DNA from: DAISJI01 sp964559835
GTDB lineage: Bacteria > Acidobacteriota > Terriglobia > Terriglobales > Acidobacteriaceae
Assembly: GCA_964559835.1 (NCBI GenBank)
Contig: CAZLJE010000016.1
Location: 1 to 64,000 of the forward strand
Direction: 5' to 3'
Length of the DNA: 64,000 nucleotides
The notes beneath the pieces were generated by a model that did not search any database, was not told the DNA's origin, and worked only from the letters and a program-made list of their open reading frames with translations. Below are positions 15,468 through 22,879 of this stretch, piece by piece (position 1 is the first letter of the stretch; every line of letters starts with the position of its first letter). The position numbers were made by a program, and so were the translations under genes.

Positions 15468-16802
15468 TCAGGTCCGCGGTTTTGATGCGATCGACACTTG
15501 AGCGGGCACTTCTTCGGCCTCGGCAAGGGTGAGGGTGTAATAGCGCACAACGGGCGCGAAGGCGGCGATGAGCATGACAATAAAGACCGTCGCAGCGCCT
15601 CCGCTCATGATCGAGACCATGGTGCCGAATGCTACGGGCCGGAACAGCGAGGCGACAAAACCGGCTTCCATCTCGCCCAATTGCGGACCACCGATGAAGA
15701 AGATCATGTTGAAGGCGGTGATGCGGCCGCGAAGCTCGTCGGGCGTAAGGACCTGTCGAAGTGTAGCGCGAATGACGGTCGAGACGAGGTCGGCGGCGCC
15801 GCTGGCGGCGAGAGCGATGACGGTCAGAACGAAGTTATGCGAGATGCCGTAAACGACCGTCGCAGCACCGTAAGCGGCGACGGACCACAACAACAATGGC
15901 CCCTGACGACGCGGAAGCGGATGAACTGACGTTACGAGCGAGGCGATCAACGCGCCGACACCTTGAGAGGCGCGCAGCCAGCCATAACCGGTCGCGCCGA
16001 CATGGAGGATCTGGTCGGCGACGATGGGCAGCAGCGAAATCGCGCCGGAAAACAGGGTTGCGAAGAAGTCGAGGGCCATCGTCCAGAGGATGATCCGAGT
16101 GCTGAAGAGGAATTTCCAGCCTGCGTGGAGCGAAGCAGACCAGCTCTCGCGATGCGTCTGTGATTGCTCGGGCTTGCCTGATGCACGTAGCGAGGCGAGC
16201 GCAACAAGCACGGCAACGAACGATGCGGCATTGGCGAAATAGATCGGCGCCAAGCCGTGTGTGGTGTGAGCAGCGCGCGCTCCGGTGAAACCCAGAACCA
16301 GTCCGGTGAGGCCAGGGCCGACGATCGACGCGACGTACATGAACGTCAGGTTCAACGACAGCGCGCCAGGCAAGTCCGCTTTGGGTACGAGGCGCGGAAT
16401 GAGCGCCTGGCGAGCGGGCGCGTCGAAGGCGTTCGCCGCGGCTGTGAGCGCGGTCAGCAAGTAGACGAGCCAGATCGTGTCGCGTCCGAGCCATGTCGCA
16501 ACCGCAAGCAACAGCGCAATGACTGCCATTGCCGACTGTGTCGTGAACTGGACGATTTTTCGGTCGTACCGGTCGGCGATGATTCCTCCCCACATGGAAA
16601 AGACTATGAGGGGGACGACGCGGACGAGGCCGACTGCGCCGAGCGCGAGCGGCGAGCGTGTCAGGACGTAGACGTGCCAGTCGATGCCGACGTTCTGCAT
16701 CTGCGTGCCGACGATGGAGATCAGCGTCGCAGTGGCGAGTAACCTGAAATCCCGGTGGCGCAGCGCGCGGTAAGGGCGCTGCCGAGGTTCGTCTGTGGCC
16801 AT
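15468..16802 (-). CDS. MFS transporter (EntS/MFS_3 type)
   Basis: A 444-residue integral membrane protein with about 12 hydrophobic helices. Family signs are the N-terminal YRALRHRDFRLLATATLISI, the loop motif GGIIADRYDRKIVQF, ANAFDAPARQALIPRLVP and, late, VLTPDELRGRITAFNMIF. Members export siderophores, drugs or metabolites. It is the first gene of the leftward aromatic cluster, 45 bp before the cyclase, so it may export a toxic intermediate or import a substrate. The ATG at 16800-16802 is chosen because the family N-terminus begins there; upstream in-frame codons run through a low-complexity spacer. Confidence 0.87.
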   Translation of the reverse strand: MATDEPRQRPYRALRHRDFRLLATATLISIVGTQMQNVGIDWHVYVLTRSPLALGAVGLVRVVPLIVFSMWGGIIADRYDRKIVQFTTQSAMAVIALLLAVATWLGRDTIWLVYLLTALTAAANAFDAPARQALIPRLVPKADLPGALSLNLTFMYVASIVGPGLTGLVLGFTGARAAHTTHGLAPIYFANAASFVAVLVALASLRASGKPEQSQTHRESWSASLHAGWKFLFSTRIILWTMALDFFATLFSGAISLLPIVADQILHVGATGYGWLRASQGVGALIASLVTSVHPLPRRQGPLLLWSVAAYGAATVVYGISHNFVLTVIALAASGAADLVSTVIRATLRQVLTPDELRGRITAFNMIFFIGGPQLGEMEAGFVASLFRPVAFGTMVSIMSGGAATVFIVMLIAAFAPVVRYYTLTLAEAEEVPAQVSIASKPRT

Positions 16803-16973
16803 TGTCAGAGACAGGATAAATGGAGCGGTTTGCAGGACTCGTTTGGCTATTCTATGAGGAAGAAGTATTCCTACTCGGTAAACCTTAGGATCCCCGAGAC
16901 CCCCTCCCCCCTTATCCCAAGCGTCCCAGAGGAAACCAGCCAAACTCGCGTATATCCCAAGGGCCCGTCCCAA

Positions 16974-17006
16974 GCCCCACCCTAGCAAAATCGGCTAGGT
17001 TGGGGC
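16974..17006. repeat. Strong hairpin, 13-bp stem
   Basis: GCCCCACCCTAGC (16974-16986) pairs with GCTAGGTTGGGGC (16994-17006) with a single mismatch around a 7-nt loop AAAATCG. No T-tract follows on either strand, so it is not a standard terminator. It may be a REP-like mobile hairpin or a regulatory structure. Confidence 0.65.
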
Positions 17007-17108
17007 ATCCGGTGAAGTTATCAAAGAACGCAATAGAGCTGAAAGAGACAAAACACCCTGCACGCTTAGGCGCGCGAGGACAGAATAGGCGCGGGGCGGG
17101 AGCATGTA

Positions 17109-17124
17109 TGTGACGCAGATCACG
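17109..17124. promoter_or_regulatory. CRP/FNR-family-like palindrome TGTGA-N6-TCACG
   Basis: TGTGACGCAGATCACG matches the TGTGA-N6-TCACA consensus at 9 of 10 positions. It lies about 260 bp upstream of the first desaturase and 300 bp upstream of the MFS start. A second perfect site of the same type precedes the PKS operon. Confidence 0.5.
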
Positions 17125-17145
17125 GTGGGTTGTGACAAGAACGGA

Positions 17146-17190
17146 AATCGGTAATCGGTAATCGGTGATCGGTAATCCGAAATCGGTAGG
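17146..17190. repeat. Iterated short-word repeat (f), AATCGGT heptamer
   Basis: About five consecutive copies of the heptamer AATCGGT with slight variants (GATCGGT, AATCCGA, AATCGGT). It is the most regular of the iterated-word tracts in this window. Confidence 0.8.
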
Positions 17191-17245
17191 GCGGGAAAAT
17201 CCGCTCACACGACGGCCGCGAAGGCAAGTAGCCCAGAGTGTGCGT

Positions 17246-17268
17246 GACCGGCGAGACGCCGATGTTCC
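17246..17268. repeat. CCGGCG-type hairpin repeat, diverged copy
   Basis: GACCGGCGAGACGCCGATG resembles the consensus GACCGGCGRGACGCCGGTG found at 20779-20832 and 22722-22746. The central palindrome is CCGGCG-AGA-CGCCG. Confidence 0.6.
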
Positions 17269-17385
17269 GATCGGAAGGCGGAACACGAACGTGCAGCCGC
17301 GGTGCGGGGGTATTACACAAGTATTACAAACGGCATCGCCGGCAGTTGTTAAGTTGGAGACCATGAAGTCAAGAGGATGGTACGA

Positions 17386-18279
17386 ATGAGCTTTCTGAAA
17401 ACGGACAGGACTTTTCGCGAGCCGATCAGCGCGGTCACCACGTTTTTTATGGCGGCGTTTCACGTGGGCGCCATTGCGGCACTTTTTTTCTTTAGTTGGA
17501 AGGCGCTGTTCCTGGCGGCGTTCCTGTGGTGGGTCAGTGGCAGCCTGGGAATCGGCATGGGGTATCACCGGCTGCTCACGCATCGCGGTTACAAGACCTA
17601 TAAGCCGATCGAATACTTCCTGACGTTCTGCGCGACGCTGGCGCTGGAGGGCGGCCCGATGTTCTGGGTGGCGACACACCGCGTGCATCATCAGAACACG
17701 GACGTCGATGGCGATCCGCATTCACCTCGCGACGGCGGATTCTGGTCGCACATGGGATGGATCATGACCGGGCGGACGCTGCACAATCATGCGTCGGCGC
17801 TCAATCCGTACGTTCCCGATCTCCGCAAAGACAAGTTCCACGTGTTCATCAGCCGCTGGCACTGGGTTCCGATCACCGTGCTCGGGATCGTGATCCTCGC
17901 GGTGGGCGGTATTCAATACGTTCTGTGGGGGATTTTCCTGCGGACGGTGGTTGGCCTGCACGCGACATGGCTGGTGAACTCGGCTACGCACATGTGGGGC
18001 AGGCAGCGCTTCCTGACCGGCGACACGTCCAAGAACAGCTTCTGGGTTGCGATGCTGACGTTCGGCGAGGGCTGGCACAACAACCATCATGCGCAACCGC
18101 AGTCGGCGAAGCACGGATTCGCGTGGTACGAGTTCGACATGAACTGGATGGGGATCGCTACGCTGCGCGCGCTCGGGCTGGCATGGGACGTCAAGATGCC
18201 CAAACTGGAACCTAAGCCGAGTGTCGCTGAACCGCCGGCGCTAGAAGAAGAGTTGGCGCCCGCCGTTTCCGGCGACTAG
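17386..18279 (+). CDS. Acyl-CoA / acyl-lipid delta-9-type fatty acid desaturase (copy 1)
   Basis: A 297-residue membrane-bound di-iron desaturase. The three His boxes are HRLLTHRGYK (~60), HRVHHQNTD (~98) and HNNHHAQPQSAKHG (~230). Hydrophobic pairs lie at ~17-60 and ~165-200. It introduces a cis double bond into fatty acyl chains using oxygen and a ferredoxin or cytochrome partner. I choose the ATG at 17386 since AGAGG lies 9 nt upstream; an ATG at 17377 would add MVR. A close paralogue follows 12 bp downstream, so the pair is an operon born by tandem duplication. Confidence 0.93.
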   Translation: MSFLKTDRTFREPISAVTTFFMAAFHVGAIAALFFFSWKALFLAAFLWWVSGSLGIGMGYHRLLTHRGYKTYKPIEYFLTFCATLALEGGPMFWVATHRVHHQNTDVDGDPHSPRDGGFWSHMGWIMTGRTLHNHASALNPYVPDLRKDKFHVFISRWHWVPITVLGIVILAVGGIQYVLWGIFLRTVVGLHATWLVNSATHMWGRQRFLTGDTSKNSFWVAMLTFGEGWHNNHHAQPQSAKHGFAWYEFDMNWMGIATLRALGLAWDVKMPKLEPKPSVAEPPALEEELAPAVSGD

Positions 18280-18291
18280 GACAAGCGACAG

Positions 18292-19167
18292 ATGAGCACG
18301 GTCAAGCGCGATCGTACGTTCTCGCAGCCGTTGAACTGGACGATCACAATTTTTCTGGGAATCGTCCACATCGGCGCCATCGCGTCGATCTTTTTCCTGA
18401 GCTGGCGAGGACTGGCGCTCGGCGTGTTCCTGTGGTGGTTCTCGGGAAGTCTTGGTATCGGGATGGGATACCACCGGCTGCTGACACACCGCGGATATAA
18501 GTGTCCGAAATGGGTGGAGTACTTTCTGACCTGCTGTGCGGTGCTGGCCCTGCAAGGCGGACCGATCGGCTGGGTGGCTACGCACCGGTTGCACCACCAG
18601 ACATCGGACAAAGAGGGCGACCCGCATTCACCGCGTGATGGCGGATTCTGGTCGCACGTCGGCTGGGTGCTCACCGGCGACGCGAACCACAACCGTACGA
18701 CCGAGTTGTTGCGTTACGTCCCCGATCTGCGCAAGGACCGTTTCCATCTCTGGATCAGCGAGTGGCATTGGGTTCCGCTGGTGGTGGTGACGGCGGCGGT
18801 TTTGGCGATCGGTGGATGGTCGTATGCGCTGTGCGGAGTCATGCTGCCGGTGGTGGTCGGGCTGCACGCGACCTATTTCGTGAATTCGGCGACGCACATG
18901 TGGGGCTCGCAGCGGTTCGACACCGGCGACCACTCGACGAACAGCTTCTGGGTGGCGATGATCACGTGGGGCGAGGGCTGGCATAACAACCATCACGCGC
19001 ACCCACAATCGGCGCGTCATGGGCTGGCGTGGTACGAGTTCGACATGAACTGGATGGGGATCAAAGTGTTGCGACTGCTGGGGCTGGCGTGGGACATCAA
19101 GTTGCCGAGGTACAAACCTGAGGCGGCGCCAGAAATCGGCGATTTGGTGGGCGCGTCAGGGGATTGA
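18292..19167 (+). CDS. Acyl-CoA / acyl-lipid delta-9-type fatty acid desaturase (copy 2)
   Basis: A 291-residue paralogue of the preceding gene, alignable end to end. It shares the start pattern (KRDRTFSQP versus KTDRTFREP), the His boxes HRLLTHRGYK, HRLHHQTSD and HNNHHAHPQSARHG, and the tail WYEFDMNWMGIKVLRLLGLA. Differences cluster in the membrane helices and the first loop (KCPKWVEYFLTCCAVLALQG), which could alter chain length or regiospecificity. It probably acts with copy 1 in homeoviscous control of lipids, or in making substrates for the wax-ester and PKS lipid genes farther right (inferred). Confidence 0.93.
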   Translation: MSTVKRDRTFSQPLNWTITIFLGIVHIGAIASIFFLSWRGLALGVFLWWFSGSLGIGMGYHRLLTHRGYKCPKWVEYFLTCCAVLALQGGPIGWVATHRLHHQTSDKEGDPHSPRDGGFWSHVGWVLTGDANHNRTTELLRYVPDLRKDRFHLWISEWHWVPLVVVTAAVLAIGGWSYALCGVMLPVVVGLHATYFVNSATHMWGSQRFDTGDHSTNSFWVAMITWGEGWHNNHHAHPQSARHGLAWYEFDMNWMGIKVLRLLGLAWDIKLPRYKPEAAPEIGDLVGASGD

Positions 19168-19260
19168 GGATCCGGCGGCGCCCAAGTTTCACACGAAGGA
19201 CACGATGGTTTCACGATGGGGTGGAACCGGAATTTGGGTGTGAGCGCTGATGCATAGATC

Positions 19261-19360
19261 CTTCGTCGGACTTACGTCCTCCTTAGGATGACAAAATAAA
19301 TCAGAGCGCGCGGACACCCGGCACTTAACGTGCCGCTATGAACTGTCGCTTCGCTTGCGT
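19261..19360. repeat. Hairpin repeat with conserved CGCTATGAACTG tail (copy A)
   Basis: GGACTTACGTCC-like and GCACTTAACGTGC (19321-19333) inverted repeats are followed by CGCTATGAACTGTCGCTTCGC. The same arrangement occurs near 22617-22655. It fills the convergent junction between the desaturases and the cytochrome c peroxidase, so it may act as a bidirectional transcription stop. Confidence 0.55.
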
Positions 19361-19381
19361 TCAGACAGAGCTCTAGTCAGG

Positions 19382-20743
19382 TCATTTCGGCTTTGTTTGG
19401 GGTTGTATGGCTGCACAATCCCGGGAAGGTTTAGGCTGAACCGGCTTCGGTCCGAATGCGCGAGCAGTATCGCGCTGGGGGCGGTTCGTGCGGGAGAGTG
19501 CGCGCTGCCGCGCCAGTTCCTTGATGCCCTGCTCCTTGTATTGTGAACTCGTCAGCGTCGCCAGGAAAGCAACGACGTCGTCGATCTCCGATTCGCTGAG
19601 GGCGAGCGGCTGCATGTCTTCATCGAGATACGGGTCTTTGATGCCATCTCCCTTGTTGTAGTGATCCATCGCGTCCCACAGCGTCGCTTGCGAGCCGTCG
19701 TGAAAGTAGGGCGCTGTGATGAGCACGTTGCGCAGGTCCGGCGTTTTGAACGATGCAATATCGGTATCTTTCTTTGTGACAAGGAATCGGCCGAGCACGG
19801 ACAAGCCTGACTGAATGGCAGCACGGTCGACGTCAATGACATTGCCGGAATCGATCTGCTGCTCAGCCTGGCAGGCCTCTGCCACCACGTTGTGCCGGAT
19901 GATGCCAATACCGATGTTGTGAAAATCCAGGTCCATGAAGTAGGTGGGATCGCGCTTTTTATCCGACAAGGCATGGCATTTATTACAACGAGCCTTGGTG
20001 TTGAAAAGCTCCCAGCCGTGTTTGGCGGATTCGCTGATTGCGGTGTTGTCGCCGGCGATGAAGTGATCGAATGGGGAATCGAAGGAAAACTGCGTGCGCT
20101 CGTACGATGCGATGGCGCGCAGGAGATCGGTCTTGTTCACCGGTCGGCCGAAGACACTGCGAAATGCGCGGTCGTATTCCGGTACGGCGGCGATCACCGC
20201 CACAGTAGCATCCAGGCTTGGCTGGCCCATCTCGCTCGGATTCACAATGGGAAGAGCCGCCTGGTCCTCGAGAGTTTTCGCACGCCCATCCCAGAACTGG
20301 GCCTTGTTGTAGAGAGCGTTCAGAATCGTCGGAGAGTTACGCTGGCCGGCGCGGCCTTTGATCCCTGTAGAGACAGCAAGCCCATCCGTGAAGGCCCGCG
20401 CCGGATCGTGGCATGTACTGCAAGCGACGGTTCCATCGACTGACAAGCGCCCGTCGAAGAAAAGCTTTTCGCCGAGCGCAATCTTCTGAGGGGTCTGCGG
20501 ATTATCGGCCGGCGCCGCTGCACGTGTGGCCTCTAGTGGTAATCCGGTTTGGTTCAGGGACTTGGGATCGGCCAGCGGGCCGGCGGCCGGAATCGGCCTT
20601 GCCTGTGCGGCGGTTTGCGGCGAGGCCTGCACCGTCGCTTCTAATCTCCAGTCGCCTGAATTGGCGTGTTTGTAGAGGAGGACTAACAGAAACAAACCTG
20701 CCAAGAACGGGACGAAACGTCGCATCTGGTTTTTGACTCGCAT
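19382..20743 (-). CDS. Di-haem cytochrome c peroxidase family protein
   Basis: A 453-residue periplasmic protein with an N-terminal membrane anchor (FVPFLAGLFLLVLLY). Two haem c motifs are present: CSTCH (C108-H112) and CNKCH (C253-H257). Other CcpA/MauG family signs are LGEKLFFDGRLSVDGTVAC, FTDGLAVSTGIKGRAGQRNS, FWDGRAKTLEDQA, FKTPDLRNVLITAPYFHDGS and a final helix ALSESEIDDVVAFLATL. The Pro-rich tail after residue 430 is unusual. It either reduces H2O2 with cytochrome c electrons or oxidises an unknown substrate. The ATG at 20741-20743 has AGGAGG 9 nt upstream. It is monocistronic and convergent with the desaturases. Confidence 0.92.
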   Translation of the reverse strand: MRVKNQMRRFVPFLAGLFLLVLLYKHANSGDWRLEATVQASPQTAAQARPIPAAGPLADPKSLNQTGLPLEATRAAAPADNPQTPQKIALGEKLFFDGRLSVDGTVACSTCHDPARAFTDGLAVSTGIKGRAGQRNSPTILNALYNKAQFWDGRAKTLEDQAALPIVNPSEMGQPSLDATVAVIAAVPEYDRAFRSVFGRPVNKTDLLRAIASYERTQFSFDSPFDHFIAGDNTAISESAKHGWELFNTKARCNKCHALSDKKRDPTYFMDLDFHNIGIGIIRHNVVAEACQAEQQIDSGNVIDVDRAAIQSGLSVLGRFLVTKKDTDIASFKTPDLRNVLITAPYFHDGSQATLWDAMDHYNKGDGIKDPYLDEDMQPLALSESEIDDVVAFLATLTSSQYKEQGIKELARQRALSRTNRPQRDTARAFGPKPVQPKPSRDCAAIQPQTKPK

Positions 20744-20778
20744 GCAGTTTGCCTCCTGTCACTCAGATGATTGCGAAT

Positions 20779-20832
20779 GATCGGCGGGACGCCGGTGCTA
20801 GTTACAAATGACCGGCGGGACGCCGGTGCTAC
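20779..20832. repeat. CCGGCG-type hairpin repeat, two tandem copies
   Basis: GATCGGCGGGACGCCGGTGC and GACCGGCGGGACGCCGGTGC follow each other with TTACAAAT between. Each holds the palindrome CGGCG-GGA-CGCCG and ends GGTGCTA. They lie between the divergent peroxidase and histidine kinase genes. The pattern is REP-like. Confidence 0.75.
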
Positions 20833-20895
20833 GTATTCTTGTCCCAATTTTTCGCCTCGGGAACATCCCCAGCCGGGTCCCCCCAACGTTTCCTC

Positions 20896-20901
20896 TACAA
20901 T
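20896..20901 (+). promoter_or_regulatory. TACAAT -10-like box close to start codon
   Basis: TACAAT ends 10 nt before the ATG at 20912 and overlaps an alternative in-frame ATG at 20900. This suggests a leaderless or very short leader transcript, as at the LytS-type kinase. The -35 is not recognisable. Confidence 0.4.
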
Positions 20902-20911
20902 GACGGCACGT

Positions 20912-21817
20912 ATGCGTGTAGCGCGGCGGACCAAGGCGATCGCGTTCTTCATCACGTTTGGCGCGTGCCTGCTGGGCGTCGCCATTGCGCTGAACGTTAC
21001 GTGGATCGTCCTGAACTGGCGGGAAGTCGGTGCGCTGATCGTTGGCATTATCTTTTTTGCCATCATCATCGCCGGCATCGTGTTGAACACGATCTTCCTG
21101 GTACGTGAGATCCGCAAGAACGAGCAACAGGACAGTTTCCTGAATGCCGTCACGCACGAGTTGAAGACGCCGATCGCGTCGATCCGCCTGTATCTGGAGA
21201 CGCTCCAGCGCCGGGACATCGCAGAAGCGGAACGGCGGAATTTCTACCGCATCATGCTCGACGATACGGAGCGGCTGCTGGGGACCGTCGAACAGGTGCT
21301 CAAAGCGGGAGAAGCGCGGCATGCCGATACCGATAGCCGTCGCGAGGAGGTCAATCTCGCGGAGATCGTGCGCGATTCGGTGGAACTGGCGGGCGTTCGA
21401 AACCACCTTGCGCCGGGCACGCTCCATTTCGGCCAAGAGCCGGCGGAGGAAGTCATCGTCATCGGCAACCAGGAAGAGCTGCGGACGGCGGTGGCAAATA
21501 TTCTGAACAATGCGGTGAAATATTCGGGCGCCGAGAAGGACATCACGGTGGACCTGCTCACGCCGAATATCGACACGGTGCTGTTGCGCGTGCAAGATAA
21601 GGGAATCGGCATTCCGCGTTCGGAGCTAGGACGGATCTTCAAGCGCTTCTACCGGGTGCAGACGCCGTCGAACAGTCACGTGCGCGGGACGGGGTTAGGA
21701 TTGTTCATCGTGAGGTCGATCGCGAAGCGGCACGGCGGCGACGTGACCGTGGAGAGCGCAGGCGAAGGGCGTGGCAGCACCTTCACCATCAAGCTGCCGA
21801 GGGCATATCGGGTATGA
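20912..21817 (+). CDS. Two-transmembrane sensor histidine kinase (HisKA-HATPase)
   Basis: A 301-residue kinase. Two adjacent hydrophobic helices (AIAFFITFGACLLGVAIALN and VGALIVGIIFFAIIIAGIVL) leave almost no periplasmic loop. The HisKA box is FLNAVTHELKTPIASIRLYL with phospho-acceptor His82. HATPase_c shows the N box ANILNNAVKYS, G1 VQDKGIGIPRS, F box FKRFYRV and G2 RGTGLGLFIVRSIAKRHGG. It phosphorylates the response regulator whose gene overlaps by 4 bases. With no sensor domain it probably reads a membrane or cytoplasmic cue. The ATG at 20912 is chosen from the TACAAT box; 20900 is an alternative. Confidence 0.92.
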   Translation: MRVARRTKAIAFFITFGACLLGVAIALNVTWIVLNWREVGALIVGIIFFAIIIAGIVLNTIFLVREIRKNEQQDSFLNAVTHELKTPIASIRLYLETLQRRDIAEAERRNFYRIMLDDTERLLGTVEQVLKAGEARHADTDSRREEVNLAEIVRDSVELAGVRNHLAPGTLHFGQEPAEEVIVIGNQEELRTAVANILNNAVKYSGAEKDITVDLLTPNIDTVLLRVQDKGIGIPRSELGRIFKRFYRVQTPSNSHVRGTGLGLFIVRSIAKRHGGDVTVESAGEGRGSTFTIKLPRAYRV

Positions 21818-22533
21818 GTTCGATCCTGGTCGTGGAAGACGAACCGCATCTGGCGCAGGGACTGCGTTTCAATCTCGAGGCGGATGGCTATGCCGTGGAG
21901 CTGACCGAGACCGGTGAGGATGCGCTGAACCAGTTGCTGAAAGAGAAGAAAGGGTTCGACGCGGTGGTACTCGACGTCATGCTGCCTGGGAAGGACGGGT
22001 TCACCGTGGCTCGCGAATTGCGGGAGGCCGAGCACTTTGTACCGGTGCTGATGCTGACCGCGCGCAGCCGCCCCGAGGATGTGCTGAAGGGCTTCGAGGC
22101 GGGCGCCGACGATTACCTGCCCAAGCCGTTCAACCTGGACATCCTGCTGGCGCGCGTACGGTCGTTGCTACGACGGAAGCAGTGGCTACGTCCCCCCGCA
22201 GAAGCACCGCGCGTCGAAACGGACGTGTACACGTTCAGCGACGTGACAGTCGATTTCGGAAAGCTGCAGATCCAGGCAAGGGGCAAGGCGTTCCCGCTGA
22301 CGGTGATGGAGGCGGAGCTGCTCCGGTACCTGATCCAGAACAGCGGGAATCCGGTGTCTCGGAAGTCGATGCTGGAGAATGTCTGGAACCTGCACGAGGA
22401 CACGGAGACGAGGGCGATCGACAACTTCATCGTCCGGCTGCGGCGGTACATCGAGAAGGACCCGGCACGACCGCGACACCTGGTCACCGTGCGTGGGCTG
22501 GGGTATCAGTTCATTCCTGCGCCGCCGGTGTGA
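21814..22533 (+). CDS. OmpR/PhoB-family response regulator
   Basis: A 239-residue regulator. Receiver domain 1-~120: VVEDEPHLAQG, Asp54 in AVVLDVMLPGKDG, Thr in LMLTARSR, Lys in YLPKPFN. The winged-helix domain ~135-238 is VTVDFGKLQIQARGKAFPLT, MEAELLRYLIQNSGNPVSRK, AIDNFIVRLRRYIEKDP, VTVRGLGYQFIP. It binds DNA as a dimer to direct repeats near -35 boxes. The start overlaps the kinase stop, so the two form one operon. Targets are unknown. Confidence 0.94.
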   Translation: MSSILVVEDEPHLAQGLRFNLEADGYAVELTETGEDALNQLLKEKKGFDAVVLDVMLPGKDGFTVARELREAEHFVPVLMLTARSRPEDVLKGFEAGADDYLPKPFNLDILLARVRSLLRRKQWLRPPAEAPRVETDVYTFSDVTVDFGKLQIQARGKAFPLTVMEAELLRYLIQNSGNPVSRKSMLENVWNLHEDTETRAIDNFIVRLRRYIEKDPARPRHLVTVRGLGYQFIPAPPV

Positions 22534-22721
22534 GGAATTTTGCGGGACTCACGTCCCGCCGAATGAAGTGCCGTCCCTGGCGGGACTCAGCAGTCAAGGA
22601 GAGCGCCCGTATCCCGGGACTTACGTCCCGCGCTATGAACTGACGTCGCTTCGCGACTGCGCGGATCAGCTTCGCGACTGCATGCATCAGCGGCTTCGCA
22701 ATGTTGGCATCAATCGGGAGA

Positions 22722-22746
22722 GCGACCGGCGAGACGCCGGTGCTAC
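22722..22746. repeat. CCGGCG-type hairpin repeat
   Basis: GCGACCGGCGAGACGCCGGT followed by GCTAC. The palindrome CCGGCG (22726-22731) - AGA - CGCCGG (22735-22740) is perfect. It matches the copies at 20779-20832. Confidence 0.75.
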
Positions 22747-22816
22747 GGTCAGAAGTGAGACGCGGCAGCGTGTAAATGTCTTTCCCTCAGCAAGTTACAA
22801 AACTTTTTGCTGAACC

Positions 22817-22832
22817 AACTACGAAATTAGTT
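22817..22832. promoter_or_regulatory. Candidate BlaI-family operator, AACTA-N6-TAGTT
   Basis: A perfect inverted repeat AACTA-CGAAAT-TAGTT about 45 bp upstream of the BlaI start, in an AT-rich stretch flanked by two GTTAC words (near 22795 and 22830). BlaI/MecI repressors bind short dyads in their own promoter, so autoregulation is plausible. Confidence 0.4.
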
Positions 22833-22879
22833 ACTTTTTTCGAGTTGGTGCGTCTAAGGAATGTCGGAGGTTTTTGAGA

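Larger units (their letters stand above)
16803..17385. other. 583-bp divergent intergenic region (MFS cluster / desaturases)
   Basis: No convincing gene. It holds a 13-bp hairpin (16974-17006), a CRP-like palindrome (17109-17124), the AATCGGT iterated-word tract (17146-17190) and one CCGGCG-type hairpin repeat (17246-17268). Promoters for the leftward aromatic operon and the rightward desaturase pair must lie here. Confidence 0.8.
22534..22879. other. 346-bp intergenic region rich in hairpin repeats
   Basis: No gene seen. It carries three GGGACT(C/T)ACGTCCC-type inverted repeats (near 22544-22558 and 22617-22630, with a diverged one at ~22572-22588), the CGCTATGAACTG tail shared with 19334-19358, one CCGGCG hairpin (22722-22746), and the promoter/operator of the BlaI gene at the right end. 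Confidence 0.7.

Noticed and set aside
17146..17190. CRISPR-like regular repeats
   Set aside because: The unit is only 7 nt, copies are contiguous without spacers, and no cas genes are present.
20779..22746. Insertion-sequence ends
   Set aside because: The hairpins do not flank a transposase gene or show target duplications; REP-like repeats explain them better.
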